A stretch of 64,000 nucleotides of DNA. It comes from Karstenula rhodostoma CBS 690.94. Lineage: Eukaryota; Ascomycota; Dothideomycetes; Pleosporales; Didymosphaeriaceae. The notes under the pieces were generated by a model, which saw nothing but the letters and a program-made list of their open reading frames with translations, made no database searches and was not told where the DNA came from. The stretch is taken from assembly GCA_010093485.1 (NCBI GenBank), contig MU001508.1, positions 882,051-946,050 on the forward strand, written 5' to 3'. Positions 33,036-43,225 of this stretch are shown here, piece by piece; the stretch's first letter is position 1; every line of letters starts with the position of its first letter. The position numbers and the translations under genes were made by a program.

Positions 33036-34721
33036 TTACGGTGTCTTGCCAGTCTCAGATGCTGGCGCGGCAGGTGGTGGCGGCTGTTGCGAAGGAGCAG
33101 CCGCGCTGCCTCCGAACCAGCTCATTGCGCCGCTCTTCATGTTCTTCATTTGCTCCTCCTGGAACTTCTTCTCTTCCTCGGCCATCTCCTTGAGCCACTT
33201 CTCGCCGTTCTCGCGAATCTCCTTGTCCATGGTCTCGTACTGCTTCCGGCCAATGTCTCGGAACATATCAATCATCATCTTCCCCTGTGCCAGTCCTTCC
33301 GACATGTTGGTTCCGTCGGCAAGGACCATCTGGCCTTGCTTGCTGTTCAGGCCGAGGGCACCCACGAAAGACCCGAGTTTCTTGCCCTTCTTCGCTTTCT
33401 CTGCCTCCAGGTTCTTAAGGTGCTCAGCACGCAGTTTTGCTTCTCGGCGCGCAAACTCTTCCGGGATTTCTTGGCCCTCCATCGACTTGAGGGCGTGTCG
33501 CACGTCGAAGTTGCCGCCGCCCTGCTGAAGCATGGCAAGGTACTCGAGGAACGGTATCAGGGCTACGAGACCTTTGTCGCCAGGTTGTCCTTTCCACTTT
33601 GGAAGCACAATGGCGTTCTCGGGCTGGGCCTTGACGTGTGAAGGGTCGGTATCGATGATGATAGTCCGCGACAGGTCGCGGTTTAGATGTGAGAGGTCCT
33701 GAAGAAGTTAGCAACGTCCAGTTTTCTGTTATTCTGGGAGACATACCTTGATATATTCACCCTTCTCGTAGCGGGTGGCCTCACGGAACAGCGGCCACAT
33801 GACGATGCGGTAAGGGTCGAGTTTGCGGATGATGGGGTCGGCGTCCATGGACTTTGCAGACGTGAAGATGACCAGCTCATAGTATTGGCTCAGATACCGG
33901 AGGAAGTAATCGACGCCAGGGCGCTTTGCTGTCCGCCAGCCGTGCTTGGTCGTCCATTCGGAGTGCACCAGCAGATCTTCCAAGCTCAAAACCAAGGTCA
34001 GAGGAGGCATCATCTCCACCTCTGGAAGGAGCTTGTTAAAGGTTGGCTCGGTGTAGTAGCTCATCTCGCCGTTGAGACGAGCCTTCGCACGCTGGTACAT
34101 GAGGGTGGGGGTCCATCCCGAGGGCGCAGCTGCATGTTTCTTCTCCTCCTCTTCGCTCTCCCAGTTCCGGCAAAGATACGCTCCTCCCGTGGTCGCGGCT
34201 AGTGCGAAAGCAATGTATGACCAGTTGGCGACCTTGTTGCGCCTCCTATCGGTGCTGGTCTCGTATGCGGATTTGGGGAGCTCTCCACCCTCGCGACCGG
34301 GACCGGGTTCCTTTTCAGGGTCCTCGGTGACGTTGTTGGGATCGTGTTCGCCCTTCTGCGACTTTGCCTCGGCGCCTCCATACTCTGCGCCAAACGTAGA
34401 GGGGATGCCGTACCGTAGGTCAGGCAAAGGCTTTTGCGGCTGCTGTGGGGCCTCTTCTATAGGCTCGCCGGGCTGCCCTGATGGGGTTGTGTTGCGCTCC
34501 GGTGCTGCGGCCGCATCGAACTCGGGCTGCTCGTTGGGATGGACGGGGTCGTTGGTCGCCTTGGTCGCCTTGGTGGACTTGAATGTGTCGTTCTTGCCGG
34601 ACTTCTTCGCGTAGAAGCGTATGCGCTGTGATGTGGAGGCTACGGGTGCTATGCGTCGGACGGGCAGGGCAGGCGCGGTGCGCAGCCCGTGGAAGGCACG
34701 AGTTGCTGCGCGCGACAACAT
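33036..34721 (-). CDS. TIM50: Mitochondrial import inner membrane translocase subunit Tim50
   Basis: Exons 34721-33747 and 33698-33036 on the minus strand, with a 48-bp intron (GTATGT, GCTAAC branch, TTCAG), encode 545 aa. Receptor of the TIM23 complex that takes presequence proteins from the outer-membrane translocase. An Arg/Ala-rich presequence fills the first ~40 residues. A Pro/Glu-rich linker follows, then a single membrane anchor at about 166-184 (NWSYIAFALAATTGGAYL), and then the NIF/FCP1-like HAD domain from about 240. The DxDxT phosphatase motif is replaced by LSLEDLL, as in Tim50 proteins, which are not phosphatases. Also typical are RPGVDYFLRYLSQYYELVIF and DPYRIVMWPLFREATRY. The C-terminal tail is Pro-rich (SQQPPPPAAPASE). 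Confidence 0.95.
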
Positions 34722-35024
34722 GGCGGCAGAGGAAGGGGTAGACTACAAATTACAAGGGCCCTGGAAGGCTAGAATACATGGAATGAAAGAACGGGAGCTG
34801 GCGATTGTTGCGACGCGCAGGTGGTGACGCCAATGCGGTCTCCCGATCGAACTATTTTTCTGACGACAGCGCCAAGCGCGGCGCACGGGCGAGAGAAAGC
34901 AACAGGTGGCCCGCGGCGCACATCCCGGCAACGCACACCTTGCCATGACTTGACCCTCGAAGCTTCGCGACCCCGCTGTTCCTTCTCTCGGTTCACATGT
35001 CGCCAAATCGGGGCTCTCTTGGGC
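34722..35024. promoter_or_regulatory. 303-bp divergent promoter, TIM50 / EDEM-like gene
   Basis: The two start codons, 34721 on the minus strand and 35025 on the plus strand, face away from each other across 303 bp. Both transcripts must start here, so some control may be shared. No specific factor site is called. Confidence 0.6.
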
Positions 35025-38000
35025 ATGCACTCCTCCGGACGGCCTGCACGGCGAGGCGCCCCAGAGCCCGGGGGAGCTGCCTGGAATCTGATATGGACGC
35101 TGTTGCTGTGTCTGTGTGCTTGGGCGACACCCGCGCATGGCATGTCAGATGAGACAGTGGCAAGCCTGAGGTATGCACGGCAGATGATGTGAAAAAGCTA
35201 CGTGCTCATCCACTCAGACAAGAGACGATAGACATCTTCTACCATGGCTTCGATGGCTACATGAAACACGCCTTCCCCGAAGACGAGTTGCGCCCGCTCA
35301 GTTGCACGCCTCTCACACGCGACCGCCACAATCCTTCGCATATCGAGGTCAATGATGTCCTAGGAAACTACTCGTTGACGCTAATAGACAGCTTATCGAC
35401 ACTTGCGATCCTCGCTTCTTCTCCCCCGCCAGCGAAGCGGGGGCGGAACAGACCTCTCGACGATTTCCAGGACGGCATCAAGGCGCTGGTGGAGAATTAT
35501 GGAGACGGCTCCGAGGGTCCGAGCGGCCATGGAAAAAGATCGCGGGGTTTTGATCTGGACAGCAAGGTGCAGGTCTTCGAGACGGTCATACGGGGCGTGG
35601 GCGGACTGCTCAGTGCGCATCAGTTTGCGGTTGGCGATCTGCCCATTCGCGGGTACAACGCAAAAGTGCAGACGAAGAAGGGAAGAGAAGGCATCCTTTG
35701 GCCCAACAAATTCGTGTACGATGGACAGCTGCTTCGGCTGGCCACGGACCTCGCTGAACGACTTATGCCTGCGTTCCATACGCCAACTGGCCTTCCATAT
35801 CCACGCGTGAACCTTCGGCACGGCGTGCCTTTCTACGCCAATTCGCCATACAACAATGACGCTGAACACGGCCAATGCGGCAAGGACACAAAACAGCAGG
35901 GGACCGAGGTTACTGAAACATGCAGTGCTGGTGCCGGCAGCCTTGTTCTGGAGTTCGCTACGCTCTCCCGTCTCACTGGGGACTCGCGCTTCGAAATCGC
36001 AGCCAAAGACGCCTTCTGGGCTGTCTGGTCGCGCCGCAGTACCATTGGTCTGATTGGAGCTGGTATCGATGCAGAAACAGGCCACTGGGTGTCGCCATAT
36101 ACCGGTGTCGGCGCAGGCATTGACAGCTTCTTCGAGTACGCTCTGAAATCACACATCCTGCTCTCTGGGTTGCCCTACGATGAAGAACACGCCCATCTCG
36201 ATTCGCCAGATGCTTTCCTCCGAACATGGCAGGATGCGCACGGTGCGATCAGGAGACAAATTTATCGCGGACCACAACACCAACATCCGCATTATTTCCA
36301 AGTAGACCTCTACACTGGTGCCATGCGTGCCTTCTGGATTGACAGTCTAAGCATGTTCTATCAGGGTCTCTTGGCCATGGCCGGGGAGCTGGACGAAGCA
36401 ATCGAGACTCATCTACTTCACACCGCCCTCTGGACCCGTTATTCGGCAATGCCCGAAAGATGGTCGACAGCAACTGGGAATATAGAGAGCGGACTGCGGT
36501 GGTGGCCTGGACGCCCTGAGTTCATCGAGTCCAATTGGTATCTGTATCGTGCTACTAAGGATCCATGGTATCTGTACGTCGCCGAAATGATTCAACGCGA
36601 CATCAAAAGACGATGCTGGACAAAATGCGGCTGGGCAGGCTTGCACGACGTTCGCAGTGGAGAACTGAGTGATCGCATGGAAAGCTTCTTCTTGGGAGAA
36701 ACCGCAAAATATCTCTTCCTCACCTTTGATCCTTCGCATCCACTCAACACCTGGGATGCGCCTTACGTCTTCACAACTGAGGGACATCCGCTAATCATCC
36801 CTAAGCGTTTGCGACCAGCTAGCTCTGTCAAACACACGAAGCCAGACCCAGGACCGCAGCCCACGCTTGGTGTATGCCCTCTCCCACCAAAGCACCTTCC
36901 CTTTAGCGTTTCTGTGACTGCTGCTCGGTCTGATATCTTCCACGCCGCGAGTCTGGCTCGGCTACACTTGATGCCTACTAGAGAAACACTCGAATCGCCG
37001 TTGGTAGAGTTCACTGCGGATCATCCAAGCATCTCCGCCTCTGACATCCAATCACCTTCGAACTATACGTACTACCCATGGACTCTTCCTCCCGAGTTCA
37101 TTCCCTACAACGCTACAAGTTCCAAAATGACTGTTCGCGCTACGTTCGACCTTTCGTTTCCAAGTCTACCGAGTAGCTCGCAGTCTGGGTTATTACAACG
37201 TGTAAACGAAGGTATCCTCGTTAACTCGATGAGTGGGGTACGTCTCGGTATGGTTCGGGAATCCGAACCATTCCCACTCGAACAAAAGATCACCATGGAC
37301 GAGCAGTTCCGGATCTACGCCATTTCCAACGTGGCCCTGGGCCGCGATGAAAAGATATATATGTCTCGTTCAACGATCGACAGTTTCAATCCAACTGATC
37401 CCTTCTTTACGCGTACTCGCGACGCGGTGACTGTAGATCTTGTCATCGACGTCCCACCTGAACCTGTAATCACACCATCTTCGGGTATACTGTCAGACTT
37501 ACTCACTAATTCTATCGATGGCATGGAGAACATATCCAATATGGAGGTGATCGAATTGGATGTCGACAAAGAGCAACTCGAGAACGGCGAATCATACTTA
37601 TCTTCCCTTCTGCACTCTCTTCAGTCACTGCTGGCGGCGACTTCTTCTTCGACTTCACCGCCCTCGGCATCCGGTACCCAGAAGCCCCAAACGATCCAAC
37701 GCTTGGCCATCCAAGGTACTTTGCCGCTCGGACCCGGTTCTGTTCCCTTGCCAGATGTCCCAGATCCCGACCTCTCCTACAGCAAAACAAATGTGCTCAG
37801 TTGGTCGACTATCTACATCCACCCAAACGCTCTGTGCGACGAACGTCTACCGATCAATATCCCTAAGAGCTACCAAATCATTGTGATTCCGCGAGGCGGC
37901 TGCTCGTTTTCGGCCAAACTGAGGAACATACCTGCGTTCCCACCCAGTAGCTCAAGCTTGCAGATGGTAGTCATAGTGAGCTATCCAGAGCACGAGGGAC

Positions 38001-38443
38001 CACAGTACGAATTCGAGAGCTCGAGCAAGCCGCATGACGAGGAAGGTACACCAGATGAGCGCGAAACAGCCGAACCAAGCCACGGCATCAAGAAGCGCAC
38101 CCACGAGAACAAACCCTCCACCCCCGCTACACTCGGAAAAACAGCCAAAGACAATAATCCTGCGCCTTCAGAAGACGCGCAGCCTCGCTCGAAAACATCG
38201 TCGAAGAAGAAAGCGCAGTCGTCGTCGGACGAGCAGGTCCCGTTCAACCTCGTCCAACCCCTCCTCGACGAAACGCAATACACACCCTCTGGCATCCCGC
38301 GACCGCATCCCATTCCGCTCGTCATGGTGAGCGGCGGGGACGAGACGATTGCGTCGCTCAGAAGGGCTACGGCGGTTGGTGTGCGGCGCAGGTACTTCTT
38401 CCTCAGCCAGGGTGTGCGGATCAATAACTTGATTGTGCTATGA
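35025..38443 (+). CDS. MNL1: ER degradation-enhancing alpha-mannosidase-like protein (GH47, EDEM/Mnl1)
   Basis: Exons 35025-35170 and 35218-38443, with a 47-bp intron, encode 1123 aa. ER glycosidase-family protein that trims mannose from misfolded glycoproteins and commits them to ERAD. A hydrophobic signal (LIWTLLLCLCAWATPAHG) lies at about 22-39. The GH47 domain spans about 50-560 and has its marks in order: FYHGFDGYMKHAFPEDELRP, LGNYSLTLIDSLSTL, GAGIDSFFEYALKSHIL, RPEFIESNWYLYRATKDPWY, MESFFLGETAKYLFLTFD and TTEGHPL. A PA (protease-associated) domain follows near 900-960 (SYQIIVIPRGGCSFSAKLRN), then a Lys/Ser-rich linker and a short conserved end. Yeast Mnl1/Htm1 is about 800 aa and lacks a PA domain; EDEM3 has one. 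No HDEL-like tail is present. Confidence 0.92.
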
Positions 38444-39190
38444 AGGGTTGATGTATATAGGTGTGGAGTGTATTGGTGCTTGGTTGAAAGGGCCTACGGG
38501 GGACTGATGTTCGTGACTGGGCTGAGTGATGTTTGCATATAGAGGCATTAGATGGGCGTGGGCGTTTGCCGGCGTTTTCGCCAAGGTTGAGATGTTGTAT
38601 ACCTCTACACTTTGGATATACGTACACGTGTTTGACGTTCTCGATTTATACCCGGTTCAGAAGAGAGGTGATGTTGTCTCCGTGCGTAAGGCTTGGTCCG
38701 TACTGCACTGCGCCGATTGATGTTGACGCGCTGGCAATGCCGTAGGTGAGAGGAGGTGGGGTGCCTCGGGTCCTTGGGGAGATGAAAACGTGGCTAAGCT
38801 TGTTGACGTAGGTATGAGCGAGTTAGGGTACGCGCGCACGTTGGTGACGTACTGTACTTGGACAAAAGTCTGAGTACAGTCGGTCAGCGTATTGCATACC
38901 CTGGGGTATCACGCTGTACTTGGAAGTTTGTCCTGGTGCTGTATGTGCTGCCTAGCTTTGATGAAAGATGACGTTCACGATCACGCTCATTGTGTAAGTA
39001 CGACACGTTGAGACAAGTGAAACGAATGCCTTGAAAAGATGAACCCAGAAACCCGAACGCCGTAAACCCATGAATGAAAGCGATGACCCAAAAACGAAAG
39101 CGTTGACCCGAAACGAAAGTGGTACGCAGTGACTGATGTCTCGGACGATACTGATCATGGCCAAGGGATCAAGTACACGATGAGGATCCT
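38444..39190. other. Gene-free interval with repeat fragments
   Basis: 3' flank of the EDEM-like gene. Holds copy A of a ~60-bp repeat at 38888-38950; no gene recognised. Confidence 0.45.
38888..38950. repeat. ~60-bp repeat, copy A
   Basis: CGTATTGCATACCCTGGGGT and the following ~40 bases match 39653-39712 (CGTATTGCCTACCCTGGAGT...) with scattered substitutions, in direct orientation about 765 bp apart. Confidence 0.65.
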
Positions 39191-39192
39191 AC

Positions 39193-39357
39193 TTTACGCT
39201 CCACCTGTATCTCAACGACGCCGCAGACCAGCTCAAGGGCGGCGCAACCACATTCTACGACTATTGATTGGACAAGAAAGTCGATGTTGTCCCAAAGAGT
39301 GGGCGCATCCTCATCTTCCAGTATCGCGGAGCGGGCGTTTGGGTCTATGAGCGATCA
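39193..39357 (+). pseudogene. 2OG-Fe(II) oxygenase (prolyl 4-hydroxylase-like) fragment
   Basis: One frame reads FTLHLYLNDAADQLKGGATT, then FYDY, a TGA stop at 39265, then LDKKVDVVPKSGRILIFQYR. This is the core of the P4H-type 2OG-Fe(II) oxygenase fold (LxLxxYLN, GGxTxF, VxPxxGRxLIF). The frame is interrupted and no N-terminal iron-binding HxD segment is found upstream, so it is a dead fragment. Confidence 0.65.
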
Positions 39358-39429
39358 TCAAACCCTTCGTGCGCGCCAAACCATGGCTCCGCTGCCTAAT
39401 CGCACGCCAAAAGCTCCAAAAACCCGATT

Positions 39430-39985
39430 GTATACGAAGGAGTGAGCAGTATCGAAGCGACGGGTGAACGAAACGGACGCGTTGCGCAGCTCAAGATGAA
39501 ACAAACGGGCAATAGGCATATGGGTCAATGAGCGACTCTATACGAAGGAGTGAGCGGTATACAAGCGATGGACGAACAGACTTGCCCAGAGATTCGCGAC
39601 GTGCGCCAAAACACTACAGCACTGGGACAAATTTTTTAGTACAATTTGGCGGCGTATTGCCTACCCTGGAGTAACACACGGTACTCCGAATTCCGTCCTG
39701 GCGCTATATTGCAATATTGCTGAACAAGCCCATTAACGCCATTTCCTCAAGTACAAGAAAATTATCCGCCTTCTACTCTACGCCCATCCTGCGCTTGAAC
39801 GCTTGCCGAATGAGCTCCAACTCCAGATCCTAGACAAATACATCCACCTTTATGGACTCCACCAACCCATTCCGTGTGACGACGCACAGAGTTTTAATAT
39901 CGAAGAGACCGGTGAGCAGAATGGACGCATTGCGCGGTAAACGGTCAATAGGCGTAGGGTCAAGAAGCGATTTGCGACATACAGC
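39430..39985 (+). pseudogene. Duplicated fragments of an F-box-like gene
   Basis: At 39751-39945 one frame reads IIRLLLYAHPALERLPNELQ, continuing LQILDKYIHL, an F-box-like start, and then reaches SFNIEETGEQNGRIAR and a stop. At 39440-39520 a similar end is seen, SSIEATGERNGRVAQLKMKQ. DNA identity between 39465-39535 and 39912-39972 is clear (GGACGC.TTGCGC, CAATAGGC, GGGTCAA). A second short match, TATACGAAGGAGTGAGC, occurs at 39428 and 39539. These are partial, rearranged copies of one gene family. Confidence 0.5.
39653..39712. repeat. ~60-bp repeat, copy B
   Basis: Partner of 38888-38950; see that entry for the match. Confidence 0.65.
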
Positions 39986-40153
39986 CCAGGGCGTGCCCGC
40001 ATCGGCACACACAGCATCGGCGTGAACAGCGTATCGTAATGCACACGTGGGGTCGATTATTGTAGCACTGGCAAGGTGAAGTTCAGTAATTGTGGGTCTG
40101 GCTACGGATCTATGGGGGAGATGGAATATGGTACGGACATTTTTGCTGAATCA

Positions 40154-40179
40154 CCTCAACCTCAACCTCAACCTCAACC
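40154..40179. repeat. (CCTCAA)4 hexamer repeat
   Basis: Four exact CCTCAA units. Not the fungal telomere repeat (TTAGGG/CCCTAA). Confidence 0.9.
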
Positions 40180-40443
40180 ATTTTCTATGACTCATATACC
40201 AACTCTCTTTCATTTGGGACATCCGTGCCATGAGATTCCATGGAACGTATCGTGGCTGTGCTGCGCTTGAGACGTGATAACATTTCCTGCAGGCGAAATC
40301 TATTCTTCCATCATTTGCACCCTCGTCGCTCATCGTTCGTACAGACAGTCAAAGCACACACAAGGCTACTTGTACCGACAAATCACGGACTCCGCTTCAC
40401 AAACGAACAGCCACGCCATCAGATCAAATTTGAAGACATCACA

Positions 40444-41304
40444 ATGTCTCCCTCGAACTTGCCGGCGGCAGTTGCCTCCGCCATCGCATCGGGCAATGTC
40501 ACCAGTTTCAAAGCTCTCTACGAACCCAACATACCGCTGGAGGAAATCGCCAGGCATGCTGCACTATACGGGCAGCCCGTGATCATGCAATGGTGTTGCG
40601 ACCAAGGCTGGAGGCCTCCTCGGGAGACTTTGAATAGCGAGTTCATCACCTCCGCCGTTTATGGCGCGTCTCCTGCTATCTGGCAAATCATGATCGACCA
40701 CGGCTTAGACCTCAACGCCCATGAAAACGAGATTTTCGGCGATCCACTATCTACTGCTGTCATCTGCGGTCACTACGACTTGGCAAAGTGGCTACTTGAG
40801 CATGGGCATCGATCGACCCCGAAAGATCGGTCATATGTACCAGGAAGCAGCATCTCATGGACGATCAGCGGATACGAGCCTAATATGAAAATGCTCAAGC
40901 TGCTGCTTGATCACGGCCACGATTTGAAGGACACCGGGGCCGGGGTGGCAGCCGCGGATGAGGGGAATGTGGAAGCGCTGCGGCTGCTTCTGGATCACGG
41001 GCTCAACATCGAAGACCGAGACATGTCGGGGTATCCATTTAGTGAAGAAGATGATGAGCCGTTCGAGTCGCAGGGCACGGCACTTTACCGTGCTTGTCGG
41101 CAGGGGAACTGGGAGTGCGTCGAGCTGTTGCTGGAACGAGGCGCCGATCCGTTGGCCACGGACCTTGGAGGGACATCTTGTCTGGAAATCGCGAGGCAGC
41201 GTGGCCATGAAGACGTTGTGTGGATTTTGAAATACACTAGATTGGTGCAGTTGACCAGAGGAGCTAAGTCACTTTTAGGGTTCATCAAACGTTTATTCTT
41301 CTGA
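40444..41304 (+). CDS. Ankyrin-repeat protein
   Basis: Single-exon gene of 286 aa from the Met of MSPSNLPAAV, which lies in an ACAATG context; the frame is open further upstream to 40240 without family-like sequence. Several degenerate ankyrin units are visible: DPLSTAVICGHYDLAKWLLE, MKMLKLLLDHGHDL, GNVEALRLLLDHGLNIEDRD and, best conserved, GTALYRACRQGNWECVELLL followed by ERGADPLATDLGGTSCLEIA. Ankyrin repeats bind other proteins; no catalytic domain is attached. Genes of this kind are numerous and variable in filamentous fungi. It lies next to the repeat-rich pseudogene region, so it may belong to the accessory part of the genome. Confidence 0.85.
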   Translation: MSPSNLPAAVASAIASGNVTSFKALYEPNIPLEEIARHAALYGQPVIMQWCCDQGWRPPRETLNSEFITSAVYGASPAIWQIMIDHGLDLNAHENEIFGDPLSTAVICGHYDLAKWLLEHGHRSTPKDRSYVPGSSISWTISGYEPNMKMLKLLLDHGHDLKDTGAGVAAADEGNVEALRLLLDHGLNIEDRDMSGYPFSEEDDEPFESQGTALYRACRQGNWECVELLLERGADPLATDLGGTSCLEIARQRGHEDVVWILKYTRLVQLTRGAKSLLGFIKRLFF

Positions 41305-43225
41305 ATCCAACCGCGAAACTGCAAGGCAAGTGTCTTTTCCAGGAACGCTGCAGGATTCCGGTGGGTTACACTAGTATATAGATTTTGAGATATCATGGAG
41401 GTTGGGCTTCTCTTACCTCGCGATGCAGCATGTACGCAAGGGTGTGGACACAGGCACCTCCTTCGTCGAGGTGCAGGCTTTACTAGATTATGAATAACAT
41501 AATTGCGTGCAGTGCTGTGCCTAGCGCAGATCTCCGATGTTTGGCCATGACATGGTGTGATTAGCTCTAAAAAGATCAATTCTGATTGGCCGAAAGTGGA
41601 TGCTTAGATGTTTCGCGGATGACTTGATTTGGTGACGAGCATTCACAGGAGTTGCAGGGTAAACTCGGAATCTTTACAATAGACGTTACCAGAATGTCCG
41701 AGCTCTCCCTGCGTCTACTGTGATTTCTTCGCTTGAATATAAGGTGCAGTAGTCCACAAAGTCTCGTTGCTTTACTTTTTGCTCCAGTTTCGGCTTCAAA
41801 TATTATTCTGCAACGTTCGATTGGAGTGCAGGGAGAAGTCGGTAATCTGGCAAAATGAAATCGGGTCATGCTCACAACGGAGTGCTTGCGCTACACCGAT
41901 TAGTGAAGTAAGCTGTGCTGTGTCGCAATAGGTCCTAGAAACGGATGATTCAGTTGATGTGTTCTCGGACGACAGTAACCATGGCCAAATTGGTTGATGT
42001 ATGAGTAAAATATGGAACGTATGCACGTGCACATGCACCTCGCCAAGGTCTCCCGATATTCGACCATGATGGAAAAAGAAGCCTAATAATAACTTTCCTG
42101 TGTACTTACGCGTTGATATTGTAGCGACCGAAAACTGTAGGCGGCCATACCTGTAGCGCCAATTCAAGCGTCTAAGTATATTGTATTATCCTAGGAGGTG
42201 CAAGGGAGCACTCAACTTTGTCTTGGTACTGTAGGTAGGTACCGTAAAAATCGGCGGATCTTAACTAAAAAGGGAACGAGATGAAGATATGCGCAGCTGA
42301 TGATGCCTAATAGTGACCGTTCATTGTGCTGCATCACTCAGACCAAGCCTCGGCCCGCATCGTCGTTACTATATCCATTGCGTTCCGGATAATTTGCTCT
42401 ATTCGATCAGCACCACCGGTGGGATTCTGCTTCAGATTTAGTGCTGACGTGGTCCAAAACCCATTGTTGCCCAACAGACTCTAGTGCAAGTAAGGATTCG
42501 AGCTATGCCCACTAACGGCTTGTGCTCCGTCTGATATTCGCGATCTGTTGATTGACGACCACCATCATCAAAATTGGACTGGGGCCACGCACACAAGAAA
42601 TATTGAATAGGGAGGACTTTTTACACTCTATTATCTTATCTATTTAGATCTGATCATGGCCCTCGATTAACAAAGGCACATAGTTGGTGGTTGCGAGAGA
42701 GCGGGGGTATAGTCTGACAGGATTACGTTCCAGGTTGGAAAGCCAGATTGCCATCCTCACCGTTTAAAACATCGCTCAGCGCACGCGACCCGAAAACTCG
42801 GAGACCCTAGTCCTATAGTCGCTTTCCATCTCAAGCACAAGCAAATGTGCCGGACATGCAGGATTCCAATCCTTCCTAGCACTGCACCCTACCAGCAAAT
42901 TCAAATGCCCAGCGTGCGGAGTTTCTCTTGTAAAAGACCACTTGGAGGTCTGACGCCCCCCAGACGCGCTAGGCACCCGAACTTGCTAAATGCACGAGTT
43001 CATGTGGCATGTCTACGGGTGTTCGGGCCCTGTTGTCGTACGAAACGGCGTGCGAGGCACACTCTCATTGGCTATTTATCGTAGCACCGAGTACCGTTCT
43101 TAATTCGGGCATTTTCCAAAGCTTTAATCTGCAATATTGACTATGAGCTGAGTAGTACCCGGTCGGTTTATAGGATCTCTTTTACCACTTCACAGTCTGC
43201 CAGCCGATGAACACTTGGATTTATA
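41305..43225. other. 1.9-kb gene-free interval
   Basis: Contains a short match to 39140 (TCTCGGACGA.A.T, CATGGCCAA) near 41965-41985, which suggests more repeat debris. It also holds the promoter of the halogenase-like gene. No gene recognised. Confidence 0.45.

Noticed and set aside
40154..40179. CCTCAA repeats as interstitial telomere sequence
   Set aside because: The unit differs from the fungal telomere repeat and has only four copies.
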